Below are positions 32,733-46,494 of a stretch of DNA of 64,000 nt, one piece after another. Where the stretch lies: positions 3,348,001 through 3,412,000 of the forward strand of contig NZ_CP163528.1 in NCBI RefSeq assembly GCF_041081105.1, given 5' to 3'. Below the pieces are notes generated by a model that was given only the letters and a program-made list of their open reading frames with translations, had not been told where the DNA came from and did not search any database. Within the stretch, counting starts at the first letter, position 1; every line of letters begins with the position of its first letter. The position numbers were made by a program, and so were the translations under genes. Origin of the DNA: Promicromonospora sp. Populi (GTDB lineage: Bacteria > Actinomycetota > Actinomycetes > Actinomycetales > Cellulomonadaceae).

Positions 32733-33449
32733 TCAGCCGCGCAGCCCCAGGAACTCCGCCACACGGTCCGACGCCGGTGCGGTCCGCAGCTCGTCCGGCG
32801 CGGCCACCTGCAGCAGCCGTCCCCGGTCCAGCACACCGACCCGGTCGGCCACGGCGGACGCCTCAGCGTGGTCGTGCGTCACGAACACCGCGGTAGTCCC
32901 CGTCTCGACCAGCGCGGCCCGCACCTCGCCCGCCAGCCGCTCCCGGAGCTGCCGGTCGAGCGCGGACAGCGGCTCGTCGAGGAGCAGCAGGCGGGGCCGG
33001 GGAGCCAGGGCGCGCGCGAGGGCGACCCGCTGCTGCTCCCCGCCCGACAGCGTGGGCACCGCCCGCTGCTCGTACCCGGCGAGCCCGACGAGGTCGAGCA
33101 GCTCGGTCACCCGGGTGTCCCGTTCCTGGCGGGTGAGCGGTTGGGTCTCCAGCCCGTAGGACACGTTGCGCCGCACGTCCCGGTGCGGGAACAGCTGACC
33201 GTCCTGGAACATCAGCCCGAACCGGCGCTTGTGCACCGGGACCCCGGCGAGGTCCGCGCCGTCGTACAAGACCTGACCGCCGGCCAGGGGTTCCAGCCCG
33301 GCCACCGCGCGCAGCAGCGACGACTTGCCGCACCCGCTCGGGCCGAGCAGCGCGACGATCTCGCCGGCCGCGACGGTCAGCGATACCCCGTCGACGGCGG
33401 TGGCGTTCCCGTAGCGCACCGAGACGTCCCTGATCTCCAACCCAGTCAT
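32733..33449 (-). CDS. ABC transporter ATPase of the thiamine-type importer
   Basis: 238 residues with Walker A GPSGCGKSS, Q-loop FQDGQLFP, signature LSGGEQQRVALARAL, Walker B LLLLDEP and the switch His in VFVTHDHAEA. It energises the permease encoded just upstream, whose stop overlaps its start by 1 bp. The family is ThiQ/iron-type, and the riboswitch upstream identifies thiamine as the likely substrate. Confidence 0.93.
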   Translation of the reverse strand: MTGLEIRDVSVRYGNATAVDGVSLTVAAGEIVALLGPSGCGKSSLLRAVAGLEPLAGGQVLYDGADLAGVPVHKRRFGLMFQDGQLFPHRDVRRNVSYGLETQPLTRQERDTRVTELLDLVGLAGYEQRAVPTLSGGEQQRVALARALAPRPRLLLLDEPLSALDRQLRERLAGEVRAALVETGTTAVFVTHDHAEASAVADRVGVLDRGRLLQVAAPDELRTAPASDRVAEFLGLRG

Positions 33450-35155
33450 CAGAGCTCCCCTCCGGCGCGCTCGTCGCGCAGTTGTTCAGCCATCATCATC
33501 ACGCCGGCCGTCAGCGCGGCGAGCACCACCGCCGCCGCGAGCGCCATCCCATAGTTCTCCGCGCCGGGCCGCCCGATGAGCCGGTAGATGACTACGGGCA
33601 GGGTGGCGCCGTCGGGCCGCGCGAGGAACGACGTCGCGCCGAACTCGCCGAGGGAGACCGCGAAGGCGAACCCGGTGGCCAGGCCGACCGAGCGCAGGGC
33701 GATCGGCAGGTCCACGGTGCGTAGCACGCGGCCCGGGCCGGACCCGAGCACTGCGGCGACCTCGCGCAGGCGGGGGTCGATCGCGCGGAGCACGGGCAGG
33801 ACGGTGCGGACGACGAGCGGCACGGCGACGACGGCCTGCGCCACGGGGACGAGCAGCCCGGAGGTCCGCAGGTCCACGCCCAGCACGGGCTGGTCCATGG
33901 TGATGAGGAATCCGAAGCCGACGGTGACGGCGGATACGCCGAGCGGCAGCATGAACAGCCCGTCCAGTCCTCCGACGGCGCGGCGCGCGCCCAGGGACCG
34001 CGGCCGCCGGGACACCACGAGCGCCACAAGAGCGCCCACGACCAGCGAGATCAGAGTGGCGACGAGCGCGACCCGCAGCGACGTCGCCGTGGCCTCCCAT
34101 ACCGTCACGACCAGGGCGTTCCGCTCGCCGGTGGTCCCGAGCGCCACATAGTTGCCCGGTCCCCAGGACCCGTCCGGCTCCCGGAAGGACCGGGCGACCA
34201 GCCCGGCCAGGGGCAGCACCATCAGCCCGATGACGATCGCCGCGCCCGCCAGCGCTGCTGTCACGTCGCGGGGCGAGCGCCAGGTCAGCGGCCGGGCCGT
34301 GCCGCGCGCCGGTACGAGGTGCAGCGCGGCCTCGCGGCCCCTGCGGGCCCGCGCGGAGACGACGAGCGCTCCGGAGATGACAACAAGCTGCAGGATCGAC
34401 AGCACCGACGCCGACCGCAGGTCCAGGAACTGGGTGGTGCGGGTCCAGATCTCGGTCTCGATGGTCCCGTACCGCACGCCGCCGAGCACCAGCACCACCC
34501 CGAACGCGGTGGCGCAGAACAGGAACACCACCGAGGCGGCCGACGCGACGGCGGGCGCCAGCGACAGCAGCGTCACGGTCCGGAAAACGCGCGCGGGCCC
34601 GGCGCCGAGCGAGGCGGCGGCTTCCTCGGCGCGCGGGTCAAGCCGCTCCCACAGCCCGCCGACGGTCCGCACCACTACAGAAACGTTGAAGAAGACGAGC
34701 GCGACGACTATCCCGGCCAGGGACTCCTCGAGCCCGAGGAAGCCGAGCATGCCGGTGGGCGCGAACAGCGTGCGGAACGCCACGCCGACCACCACGGCGG
34801 GCAGCACAAACGGCACGGTGACCAGCCCGCGCACCAGGCCGCGCCCGGGGAAGGACCGCCGGTACAGCAGGTAGGCGAGCGGCAGGCCGAGCAGCACCGA
34901 GAAGGCGGTGCCCAGCGCCGCCTGGGTCAGCGTGAGCCCCACGAGCCGCCACGTGCGCGGCCGGGACAGCACGTCGGTAAAGCCGGTGAGGTCGAGCGCG
35001 CCGTCGGGCACGAACCCACGGACGACGAGCGCGGCCACCGGCCACGCGAAGAAGATCGCGAGGAAGGCGAGGGGGACGGCGACCGCTACGGCCCAGAACA
35101 GCGGCGCGGGCCGCAGGCCGCGCCTCAGCCGGCTGTCGCTCAACCGGCCCCTCAA
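33449..35155 (-). CDS. Fused double-domain ABC permease, ThiP type
   Basis: About 568 residues with roughly twelve membrane helices in two homologous halves, each with its own EAA-type loop (RAEEAAASLGAGPARVFRTV in the first, RLREVAAVLGSGPGRVLRTV in the second). This fused form is typical of ThiP and ferric-iron permeases. The start is uncertain. TTG 35155 overlaps the binding-protein stop (TTGA), TTG 35143 has GAGGGG close upstream, and ATG 35188 would give 579 residues. Confidence 0.9.
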   Translation of the reverse strand: MRGRLSDSRLRRGLRPAPLFWAVAVAVPLAFLAIFFAWPVAALVVRGFVPDGALDLTGFTDVLSRPRTWRLVGLTLTQAALGTAFSVLLGLPLAYLLYRRSFPGRGLVRGLVTVPFVLPAVVVGVAFRTLFAPTGMLGFLGLEESLAGIVVALVFFNVSVVVRTVGGLWERLDPRAEEAAASLGAGPARVFRTVTLLSLAPAVASAASVVFLFCATAFGVVLVLGGVRYGTIETEIWTRTTQFLDLRSASVLSILQLVVISGALVVSARARRGREAALHLVPARGTARPLTWRSPRDVTAALAGAAIVIGLMVLPLAGLVARSFREPDGSWGPGNYVALGTTGERNALVVTVWEATATSLRVALVATLISLVVGALVALVVSRRPRSLGARRAVGGLDGLFMLPLGVSAVTVGFGFLITMDQPVLGVDLRTSGLLVPVAQAVVAVPLVVRTVLPVLRAIDPRLREVAAVLGSGPGRVLRTVDLPIALRSVGLATGFAFAVSLGEFGATSFLARPDGATLPVVIYRLIGRPGAENYGMALAAAVVLAALTAGVMMMAEQLRDERAGGEL

Positions 35156-36243
35156 CCGACCACGGTCTCGGTCCATCGCTCGATCCACTCGTCGCGGTGC
35201 TCGCTCACCTGGTCCGGGTCCACCTCGAACGGCGTGTCGGCCTGGGGCGCGAACCGCTGCCAGTCGTCGGGGAGCGCCACCGAGGAGTCGGCCGGATACA
35301 TGTACATCGACTCCGGCAGCGCGGCCTGCACGTCCTGCGTGAGCAGGAAGTCCACGAGCGCCTGGGCGCCCTCGGGGTTGTCGCTGCCCGCGAGCACGCC
35401 CGCGTACTCGACCTGCCGGAAGCAGGTCTCCAGCAGGGCGCTCGTGGTCGTCTCCGAGCCGTCCTCAGTCACCGTGAACGCGGGTGACGTCGCGTACGAC
35501 AGCGCGAGCGGACGCTGGCCGCCCTCGCCCGCCCCCGAGAAGTCCACGTAGTACGCGTCCTCCCAGGAGTCGGCGACCTGGACGCCGTTGTCCACGAGCG
35601 AGGCCCAGTAGTCCTCGAACCCGTCCTCGCCGAAGGCTCCGATCGTCGCCAGGAGGAACGCAAGTCCCGGCGACGACGTCGCAGGGTTGGCCACCACGAG
35701 CAGGTCCCGGTACTGCGGGTCCGCCAGGTCCTCCAGGGTCACCGGCACGTCAAGGCCGGACTGAGCGAACCAGGCCTGGTCGGCATTGATGCAGACGTCG
35801 CCCTGGTCGACCGGGGTCAGCGCCCCACCGAGCTGCTCGACGCCGTCCGGCAGCTCGGCAGGGGTGTACTCGTCGAGCACCCCCGCCTCCAGCGCGCGGG
35901 AGGCGAACGTGTTGTCGATGCCGAACACCGCGTCGCCGAGCGGGGCGTCCCTGGTCAGCACAAGCTGGTTCACCAGGGTGCCGGCGTCACCCGCGGCGGA
36001 GACCTCCAGGGTGTACCCGGACTCCTCCTCGAACTGGGCGACGAGCTCCTCGTCGAGCGCCCAGGAGTCATGGGTCACCAGGGTCACGGTGCCCGACGCC
36101 GACGGGTCGCCGCCGGTCCCTTCTGCGCCGGAGCCGCCGGAACAACCGGCGACCAGCAGCGACACGGCGAGTGCCCCGGCGACCATGCTCGCGGCCGTGC
36201 CGGGATGGATGGTGCCCCTGTGGGCACCGGAAGGACGCGACAT
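35152..36243 (-). CDS. Thiamine-type ABC transporter substrate-binding lipoprotein
   Basis: 363 residues. A lipoprotein signal ends LLVAGCSGGSG, and the mature start VTLVTHDSWALDEELVAQFE is characteristic of TbpA-like thiamine-binding proteins, followed by FGIDNTFASRALEAGVLDEY. It delivers thiamine or its phosphates or precursors to the ThiP-type permease. The start is ATG 36243 with GGAGG 4 nt upstream. It is the first gene after a TPP riboswitch and is expected to be off when thiamine diphosphate is plentiful. Confidence 0.92.
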   Translation of the reverse strand: MSRPSGAHRGTIHPGTAASMVAGALAVSLLVAGCSGGSGAEGTGGDPSASGTVTLVTHDSWALDEELVAQFEEESGYTLEVSAAGDAGTLVNQLVLTRDAPLGDAVFGIDNTFASRALEAGVLDEYTPAELPDGVEQLGGALTPVDQGDVCINADQAWFAQSGLDVPVTLEDLADPQYRDLLVVANPATSSPGLAFLLATIGAFGEDGFEDYWASLVDNGVQVADSWEDAYYVDFSGAGEGGQRPLALSYATSPAFTVTEDGSETTTSALLETCFRQVEYAGVLAGSDNPEGAQALVDFLLTQDVQAALPESMYMYPADSSVALPDDWQRFAPQADTPFEVDPDQVSEHRDEWIERWTETVVG

Positions 36244-36249
36244 CGTGCC

Positions 36250-36342
36250 TCCGACTTCCTCCGCCGGTGCTACCCGGATCAGGTTCAAGGGTCTGCGGCT
36301 CTCCGCACTCTCAGCGCCATCAGGCGCTCCCCTGTCGTTTCG
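36250..36342 (-). promoter_or_regulatory. TPP riboswitch (THI element)
   Basis: On the minus strand the aptamer core is plain: GGGGAGCGCC, then GCTGAGAGTG, a GCGG-GAGCCGC stem, and ACCCTTGAACCTGATCCGGG followed by AGCACCGGCGGAGG. These are the conserved pyrimidine-sensor and pyrophosphate-sensor helices of THI elements. It lies just before the ribosome site of the binding-protein gene, so control is probably at translation initiation. Edges are approximate. Confidence 0.95.
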
Positions 36343-36382
36343 TAAGGGAGCCTAGTCGCCCGCCGGGGGCTACGGTGTGCAG

Positions 36383-36664
36383 GTGGCTCAGATTGAGACG
36401 GAACAGACACTCGCCGAGAAGGTGGGCACCCTCGCGCTGACGATCGCGGCCGGCTGGGTCGCGCAGAAGGCGGTCAGCCTGATCTGGAAGGGCGTGACGG
36501 GTAACGACGCCCCCAACAAGCCGGACGACCCGGAGCTGGACCTGGTGCAGGCCGCCGTGTTCGCGGCGGTCGCGGCCGGGACCGCGGTGTTCGCCAAGCG
36601 CCTGGCGGCGAAGGGCGCGCACCAGGCGGCGGTACGGTTCGCGGCGCGTCGTTCAGCCGTGTGA
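36383..36664 (+). CDS. DUF4235 family protein
   Basis: 93 residues with two hydrophobic helices (LALTIAAGWVAQKAVSLIW and AAVFAAVAAGTAVFAKRLA), matching the DUF4235 family of small actinobacterial membrane-associated proteins of unknown function. TACGGT (36371-36376) is 6 nt before GTG 36383, so that start is preferred over the in-frame GTG at 36377. The gene is divergent from the thiamine operon. Confidence 0.85.
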   Translation: MAQIETEQTLAEKVGTLALTIAAGWVAQKAVSLIWKGVTGNDAPNKPDDPELDLVQAAVFAAVAAGTAVFAKRLAAKGAHQAAVRFAARRSAV

Positions 36665-36702
36665 CCGGACGCCGTGTGACCGAATGCCGTGCGACCGAGT
36701 GC
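36658..36702. repeat. Three tandem 15-bp repeats
   Basis: Consensus CGTGTGACCGAATGC, three copies with one to three differences. The array starts in the last codons of the DUF4235 gene, including its TGA, and continues into the gap before moaC. Confidence 0.75.
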
Positions 36703-36736
36703 GGCCCCGGTCTGTAGGTCGTGACACCCTGGTCGC

Positions 36737-37207
36737 GTGAGCTTCACGCATCTTGATGACCGCGGCCAGGCCCGCATGGTCGACGTCACCGCCAAGCAGC
36801 CGACCATCCGCTCCGCCACGGCTTCGGGCACGGTGCGGTGCGCATCCGCCGTCGTGCAGGCACTGCGTGACGGCGCCGTGCCCAAGGGCGACGTGCTGGC
36901 AGTGGCGCGCATCGCGGGCATCGCCGCGGCCAAGCGGACGCCGGAGCTGCTGCCGCTGGCCCATGTGATCGGTGTGCACGGCGCGGCGGTGGACCTCGAG
37001 GTGACCGACGACGGCGTCACCATCACCGCCACGGTCCGCACCGCCGACCGCACGGGTGTCGAGATGGAGGCCCTCACGGCCGTGGCCGTCGCCGGCCTGG
37101 CCGTGATCGACATGGTGAAGGGCCTGGACAAGTCCGTCTCGCTCGCCGACGTGCGGCTGGAGCGCAAGACCGGCGGCAAGTCGGGCGACTGGGAACGCGC
37201 GGAATGA
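36737..37207 (+). CDS. moaC: Cyclic pyranopterin monophosphate synthase MoaC
   Basis: 156 residues. The MoaC signatures are MVDVTAKQPTIRSATASG near the N terminus, LLPLAHVIGVH with the active-site His, and GVEMEALTAVAVAGL. It makes cyclic pyranopterin phosphate in molybdenum-cofactor synthesis together with MoaA, which is not in the window. The start is GTG 36737; CACCCT lies 6 nt before it. The stop overlaps the moaD start. Confidence 0.95.
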   Translation: MSFTHLDDRGQARMVDVTAKQPTIRSATASGTVRCASAVVQALRDGAVPKGDVLAVARIAGIAAAKRTPELLPLAHVIGVHGAAVDLEVTDDGVTITATVRTADRTGVEMEALTAVAVAGLAVIDMVKGLDKSVSLADVRLERKTGGKSGDWERAE

Positions 37208-37443
37208 TCACGGTCCGCTACTTCGCCGGCGCCCGCGAGGCCGCAGGCCGCGCCACTGAACAGCTCGGCGGCCCGATGTCGGTCGCCGCCCTCCGTGGCG
37301 CGCTCACCGCCGCTCACCCGCGCCTGGACGCCGTGCTGCCGAAGTGCGCCCTGCTGATCGCCGGCGCCCGGTCGACGTCGGACGAGGCGGAGGTCCCGGA
37401 CAACGTCACCGTCGACGTGCTGCCCCCCTTCGCAGGAGGCTGA
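37204..37443 (+). CDS. moaD: MoaD/ThiS-family small sulfur carrier
   Basis: 79 residues with a ubiquitin-like fold and the required C-terminal Gly-Gly (VLPPFAGG), which is adenylated and then carries the thiocarboxylate. It starts in the ATGA overlap with moaC, supporting a role as the small subunit of molybdopterin synthase. The large subunit MoaE is not encoded here. Confidence 0.9.
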   Translation: MITVRYFAGAREAAGRATEQLGGPMSVAALRGALTAAHPRLDAVLPKCALLIAGARSTSDEAEVPDNVTVDVLPPFAGG

Positions 37444-37496
37444 CCCCTCTTTGGTGGTGGGGCAGTGTTTGGTGGTGGGCAGTGGTCGTTAGTGGG

Positions 37497-37994
37497 TCAG
37501 TGGTCGGCGCCGTCGAGCTGGGCGAGCACGTGCGGCCAGAGCGCGAGGACCACGTCAACCCCGTCCCGCACGCCCCCGGAGGAGCCGGGCAGGTTCACCA
37601 CGAGCGCCCGCGTCCCGTCTCCGGCGTGCGCCACACCCGCCAGCCCCCTGGAGAGCGCGGCGGTCGGCACCCCCGCGGCGGTGCCGCGCTGACGAATCGC
37701 CTCGGCAATCCCCGGGATCTCGTAGTCGAGCACCAGCCGCGTGCCCTCGGGAGTGAGGTCCCGCGGCGTGATGCCCGTCCCGCCGGTGGTGAGGACCAGC
37801 CGGGCGCCGGCGCCGAGCGCGGTCCGCAGCACATCGCGGACCTGCTCGACGCCGTCGGGCACCAGGTGGGTGACCACGTCGGTGTGGTGCGCCTCGCGCA
37901 GCAGACCCACCGCCGTCGGACCTGACTGGTCTTCTGCCTCGCCCCGTGCACAACGGTCGGAGACGGTGATTACCGCAACTCGGTCGGACGTCAT
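37497..37994 (-). CDS. mogA: Molybdopterin adenylyltransferase, MogA/MoaB family
   Basis: 165 residues. MoCF-fold landmarks are VAVITVSDRCARGEAEDQSG, LTTGGTGITPRDLTPEG and NLPGSSGGVRDGVD. The enzyme adenylates molybdopterin before metal insertion. It is convergent with moaC-moaD, and its ATG overlaps the stop of the TauE-like gene (ATGA), so it is cotranscribed with that transporter. The 50 bases between the two convergent ends are G/T-rich low-complexity sequence. Confidence 0.93.
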   Translation of the reverse strand: MTSDRVAVITVSDRCARGEAEDQSGPTAVGLLREAHHTDVVTHLVPDGVEQVRDVLRTALGAGARLVLTTGGTGITPRDLTPEGTRLVLDYEIPGIAEAIRQRGTAAGVPTAALSRGLAGVAHAGDGTRALVVNLPGSSGGVRDGVDVVLALWPHVLAQLDGADH

Positions 37995-38923
37995 GCCGAC
38001 ACGCTATCGGCCTCCGGCTCCTCGCTCACAGCAACCTTGGCAGTCTCGGCGGCTTCGGCGGCCTTGGCCTGGCGGTGTGCGCGCACCGACCATGCGACGG
38101 CGGCGGCCCAGGCGACCCAGATCACGGCGTACACGGCGATCGCCACGCCCTCGGGGGCGGCGATCCAGTCGCTGCGGAGCAGCGTGCGCGAGTTGGTCAG
38201 GACGATGACGCCGCCCACGAGCGAGCCGAGGATGCGCGGGGGCACGATCCGCACCAGGTAGGCAGCGATCGGTGCGGCGATCAGGCCACCGATGAGCAGG
38301 GCCAGCACCCAGGTGAAGTCGATGCCCTCGCCGCTGAGGCCGACGAAGAAGCCGATGCTCGCGGCCACAGCCACCAGGAACTCGCTGGTGTCGATCGAGC
38401 CGATCACCTTCCGCGGCTCCAGGCGCCCACTCGCGAGGATCGCAGGCGTGCCGACGGGGCCCCAGCCGCCGCCGCCGGTGGCGTCGAAGAAGCCGGCCAC
38501 CAGGCCGAGGGGGGCGAGGAATCGCTTGCGCAGCGGCTTGTCCGAGCGGGGCGGCAGGCCCCGGACCGTGAAGCGGATGAGGATGTAGATCCCGAGCGCC
38601 AGCAGGATCAGCGACATCACGGGACCAGCTACCTCTGTCGACAGCGACGAGAGGAAGGTGGCACCGGCGAACGCACCGATCGCACCGGGGATGCCGATCT
38701 TGGCGACCACCTTCCAGTCCACGTTGCCGAAGCGCCAGTGCGAGGCGCCGGAAGCGAGGGTGGTACCGATCTCGGCGAGGTGCACGGTGGCCGACGCCGC
38801 GGCCGGGTTGGTGCCGATCGCGAGCAGGAGCGTCGTGGAGGTGACGCCGTAGGCCATGCCCAGACTGCCGTCGACGAGTTGCGCGCCAAGGCCGACGAGC
38901 GCGAGCAAGATCAGGGTTCTCAT
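37991..38923 (-). CDS. TauE/SafE (TSUP) family anion transporter
   Basis: 310 residues, eight membrane helices in two halves. Typical TSUP stretches are AQLVDGSLGMAYGVTSTTLL at the N terminus and FFDATGGGGWGPVGTPAIL in the middle. The family exports sulfite, organosulfonates or related anions. The start is ATG 38923. Its neighbour on one side is mogA and on the other an Rrf2 regulator, so a link with sulfite or molybdate metabolism is plausible but unproven. Confidence 0.9.
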   Translation of the reverse strand: MRTLILLALVGLGAQLVDGSLGMAYGVTSTTLLLAIGTNPAAASATVHLAEIGTTLASGASHWRFGNVDWKVVAKIGIPGAIGAFAGATFLSSLSTEVAGPVMSLILLALGIYILIRFTVRGLPPRSDKPLRKRFLAPLGLVAGFFDATGGGGWGPVGTPAILASGRLEPRKVIGSIDTSEFLVAVAASIGFFVGLSGEGIDFTWVLALLIGGLIAAPIAAYLVRIVPPRILGSLVGGVIVLTNSRTLLRSDWIAAPEGVAIAVYAVIWVAWAAAVAWSVRAHRQAKAAEAAETAKVAVSEEPEADSVSA

Positions 38924-39074
38924 GGTCGTGTGACCTTCCGGGTCCGGGGGAGTACGGCCAAGCCGTACAAAACGGCCCGCGTCAGGGTATCCGCCCCACC
39001 CGGTCGGAAACAACAAGCATCTCAAGGATCGGATAAGCCCGCATATTCAAAGGGATTCGAGGCCCTTCAACATC

Positions 39075-39533
39075 TCACGGGTTGGACCAGGCCGAGTCAC
39101 CCTGCGTCAGCGCCCGGACTTCGTCCGGCAGCGTGCCCGACACCAGGTCAGCGAGCGATACCGCCTCCAGCACCGCACGCACGTTGGCACGCAGCGCTAC
39201 CCAGACGTGCAGGAGGGGCGCGGCCGGCCCCTGGAACTCCAGGTCGGACGGCCGGCTTCCCCGGACGAAGACGAGTGGCCCGTCCACGGCGCGGACCACG
39301 TCGGCGATCGTGATCGACTCGGCCGCCCGCGCCAGGCGGTACCCGCCGCCCGCACCGCGGTGGCTCGTGACGAGTCCGTCGCGGCGCAGATCACTCAGGA
39401 TCCCCTCCAAAAAGCGGTGGGGGATGTCCTGAGCCCGGGCCAGGGTCTCGGCGCGGACAGGTCCGTCGTGGTCGGCGGCCGCCAACTCTGCTGCTGCTCG
39501 GACGGCGTAGTCGGCTCGTGCGGAGATCCTCAT
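39075..39533 (-). CDS. Rrf2-family transcriptional regulator without cluster cysteines
   Basis: 152 residues. The winged helix is clear: MRISARADYAVRAAAELAAA, ETLARAQDIPHRFLEGILSD and GLVTSHRGAGGGYRLAR. There is no cysteine anywhere in the protein, so it cannot ligate an Fe-S cluster in the IscR/NsrR way; CymR, the cysteine-metabolism repressor, is the better comparison. It lies directly upstream of the TauE-like gene on the same strand, with 151 bp between, which should hold the transporter promoter. Confidence 0.88.
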   Translation of the reverse strand: MRISARADYAVRAAAELAAADHDGPVRAETLARAQDIPHRFLEGILSDLRRDGLVTSHRGAGGGYRLARAAESITIADVVRAVDGPLVFVRGSRPSDLEFQGPAAPLLHVWVALRANVRAVLEAVSLADLVSGTLPDEVRALTQGDSAWSNP

Positions 39534-39584
39534 GGGCCCATTCTCTCCTGCGTGCCGCCCATGGTGTGCTGGGCGGCCTGGCCG

Positions 39585-40844
39585 TCAGGCCAGGATGTGA
39601 CCAGCCAGCTGCGCCGAGGCCGCGAACGAGCCGGTGAGCGGCAGCTCCGACAGGATCACCGCCTGCGCGGCGTGATAGACGTCGGGCTTGCCGACCCACG
39701 TGCGGCCTGACGGGTGGTTCTCCGTGTCGAGCTCGTGGTGCCACGAACCGTGCTGACCGTCGACCAAGTGGTCCTGGATCCAGGCCCACCACTCGGCCTC
39801 GAGCTCGGCGTAGCGCGCGTCGCCGGTAACACGCCACAGCACGTGCGCAGTGGCTGCTCCTTCGGCCGCTACCCAGTGGAACCGGCGGGCTTCGACCGGT
39901 TGGCCGGCCCAGTCAGTGGTGTACACAAAGCCACCGCCGCCCTCGGCGTCCCACCCGTCCGCCACAGCGCGGTCGAAGAGCTTCGTCGCCGCCTCGGTCC
40001 GGTGTCCGGCAGTGCCCGCCTCCGCATCGATCTGCAGCAGCAGCCGCGCCCACTCCAGCCCGTGCCCCGGCGTGGCGCCGTACGGCTTGAACGGGTCGTG
40101 CGGCCGGTCGGCGTTGTACTCGAGGAGCGGGCTCCACTCGGCGTCGAAGTGCTCGGGGATGCGCCAGTCGTTCGACCTGGCCCAGCCCACCACACGATCG
40201 CCGATCGCGGCCGCCCGTTCGAGCCAGATCGGGTCCCCGGTGGCACCATGAGCCGCGAGCAGTGCCTCGACGGAGTGCATGTTCGCGTTCACCCCGCGGT
40301 AGTCCGACGTCGTGGACCAGTCACGCGACCGTTCGTCCAGGTGCAAGGCGTGCTCCGGCTCCCAGAACCGCGCGTCGAGCACCGCAAGAGCCTCAGTGAG
40401 CAGCTCAGGCGCACCAGGGATGCCGGCGACCTTGCCGGTCGAGGCGGCCAGCACGACGAAGGCATGCGCATAGGCCTCCTTGTTACCCACCAGCTCGTCG
40501 CCCGCACCGCGTGCGGCAAGCCACCCGCCGAACTCGGGGTCCGCCAGCACCTCCTGCAGGCCGCTGATCGCCCGCGCGGCATACTCGCCGGCCCCGCTCA
40601 CCCCCAGCAGATGCCCGACGGCGAAGATGTGCGCCATGCGCGCCGTAATCCACGTCTCAACCGGATGCGAGGTGTCGGGCTGTCCCAGGTCGTCGAGCCA
40701 GCAAGCGGCCCCGTCCTCGCGGATCGACCCTTCGGCAAAACGCAGCAGCGAGACGAAGTGACCGCGGCGCCACTCGGAGTCGGTACGGCCTGCGGGCTGG
40801 CTGCTGGTGGGAACCGCGCCGGTGCGGGTTGCTTCTGCGTTCAC
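39585..40844 (-). CDS. AGE-family epimerase/isomerase (mannose or N-acylglucosamine type)
   Basis: 419 residues, an (alpha/alpha)6 barrel of the N-acylglucosamine 2-epimerase superfamily. Recognisable stretches are MAHIFAVGHLLG, YRGVNANMHSVEALLAA, GATPGHGLEWARLLLQ and RRFHWVAAEGAATAHVLWRV, which hold the conserved His and Glu residues. Length and pattern fit D-mannose isomerase or sulfoquinovose isomerase better than true AGE. The start is GTG 40844 with TATCGT exactly 6 nt before it (leaderless type). The longer frame from 40970 would run into the rRNA terminator region. Confidence 0.9.
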   Translation of the reverse strand: MNAEATRTGAVPTSSQPAGRTDSEWRRGHFVSLLRFAEGSIREDGAACWLDDLGQPDTSHPVETWITARMAHIFAVGHLLGVSGAGEYAARAISGLQEVLADPEFGGWLAARGAGDELVGNKEAYAHAFVVLAASTGKVAGIPGAPELLTEALAVLDARFWEPEHALHLDERSRDWSTTSDYRGVNANMHSVEALLAAHGATGDPIWLERAAAIGDRVVGWARSNDWRIPEHFDAEWSPLLEYNADRPHDPFKPYGATPGHGLEWARLLLQIDAEAGTAGHRTEAATKLFDRAVADGWDAEGGGGFVYTTDWAGQPVEARRFHWVAAEGAATAHVLWRVTGDARYAELEAEWWAWIQDHLVDGQHGSWHHELDTENHPSGRTWVGKPDVYHAAQAVILSELPLTGSFAASAQLAGHILA

Positions 40845-40934
40845 ACGACCACGATAGTCGCGGCAACTGTGTGATCGGCAAGTTGCCCAGGGCGTGGTCG
40901 CCCACGGGCTGCAAGCGGGAAAGGCTGGGAAATG

Positions 40935-41006
40935 CCGTAAGGGGGTGGGAGTCTCTTCTCGAGCGATCACACGATCGCAAGAGAAGAGCCTCCCACCCCC
41001 TTACGG
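40935..41006 (-). terminator. Composite hairpin terminator of the rRNA operon
   Basis: Outer 17-bp arms (40935-40951 and 40990-41006), then an 8-bp inner stem (CTCTTCTC/GAGAAGAG) and an innermost GCGATC/GATCGC stem. All are perfect and nested, starting about 7 bases beyond the 5S gene. Confidence 0.85.
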
Positions 41007-41012
41007 GAATGG

Positions 41013-41132
41013 TTGTCCGGCGGCGTCCTACTCTCCCACCCCGTCTCCAAGGCAGTACCATCGGCGCTGTAGGGCTAAGCTTCCGGGTTCGGAATGGGAC
41101 CGGGCGTTTCCCCTACGCTAAGACCACCGTAA
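41013..41132 (-). rRNA. rrf: 5S ribosomal RNA
   Basis: On the minus strand the sequence begins TTACGGTGGTCTTAGCG, contains GGAAACGCCCGGTCCCATTC and CCGAACCCGGAAGCTAAG, and ends GGACGCCGCCGGAC, as in actinobacterial 5S rRNA. Last gene of the operon. Ends are estimated to within a few bases. Confidence 0.95.
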
Positions 41133-41226
41133 CGCTATCGAGAACAAGGCAACCCCTTTTTGCCCTCACCAGGCGCCCCTTCGAGAAGGGGGTTGTGGCG
41201 GGGTGGGGGTGGTGCCCGTGACTCGG

Positions 41227-41245
41227 GAACCGCATAGTGGACGCG
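41227..41245 (-). other. 3' half of the pre-23S processing stem
   Basis: In the transcript this segment (CGCGUCCACUAUGCGGUUC) pairs with 44525-44543 upstream of 23S (GAACUGCAUAGUGGACGCG) over 19 positions, with one G-U pair. Such stems are cut by RNase III to release pre-23S rRNA. Nothing else is seen in the 23S-5S spacer. Confidence 0.75.
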
Positions 41246-41279
41246 TCGCAAAACATTTGATGATTATTACCCGTGTTGG

Positions 41280-46494
<5,215 letters not shown>

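Noticed and set aside
37444..37496. TGGTGG-type repeats between moaD and mogA
   Set aside because: Short G/T-rich low-complexity sequence with no regular unit; no function proposed.
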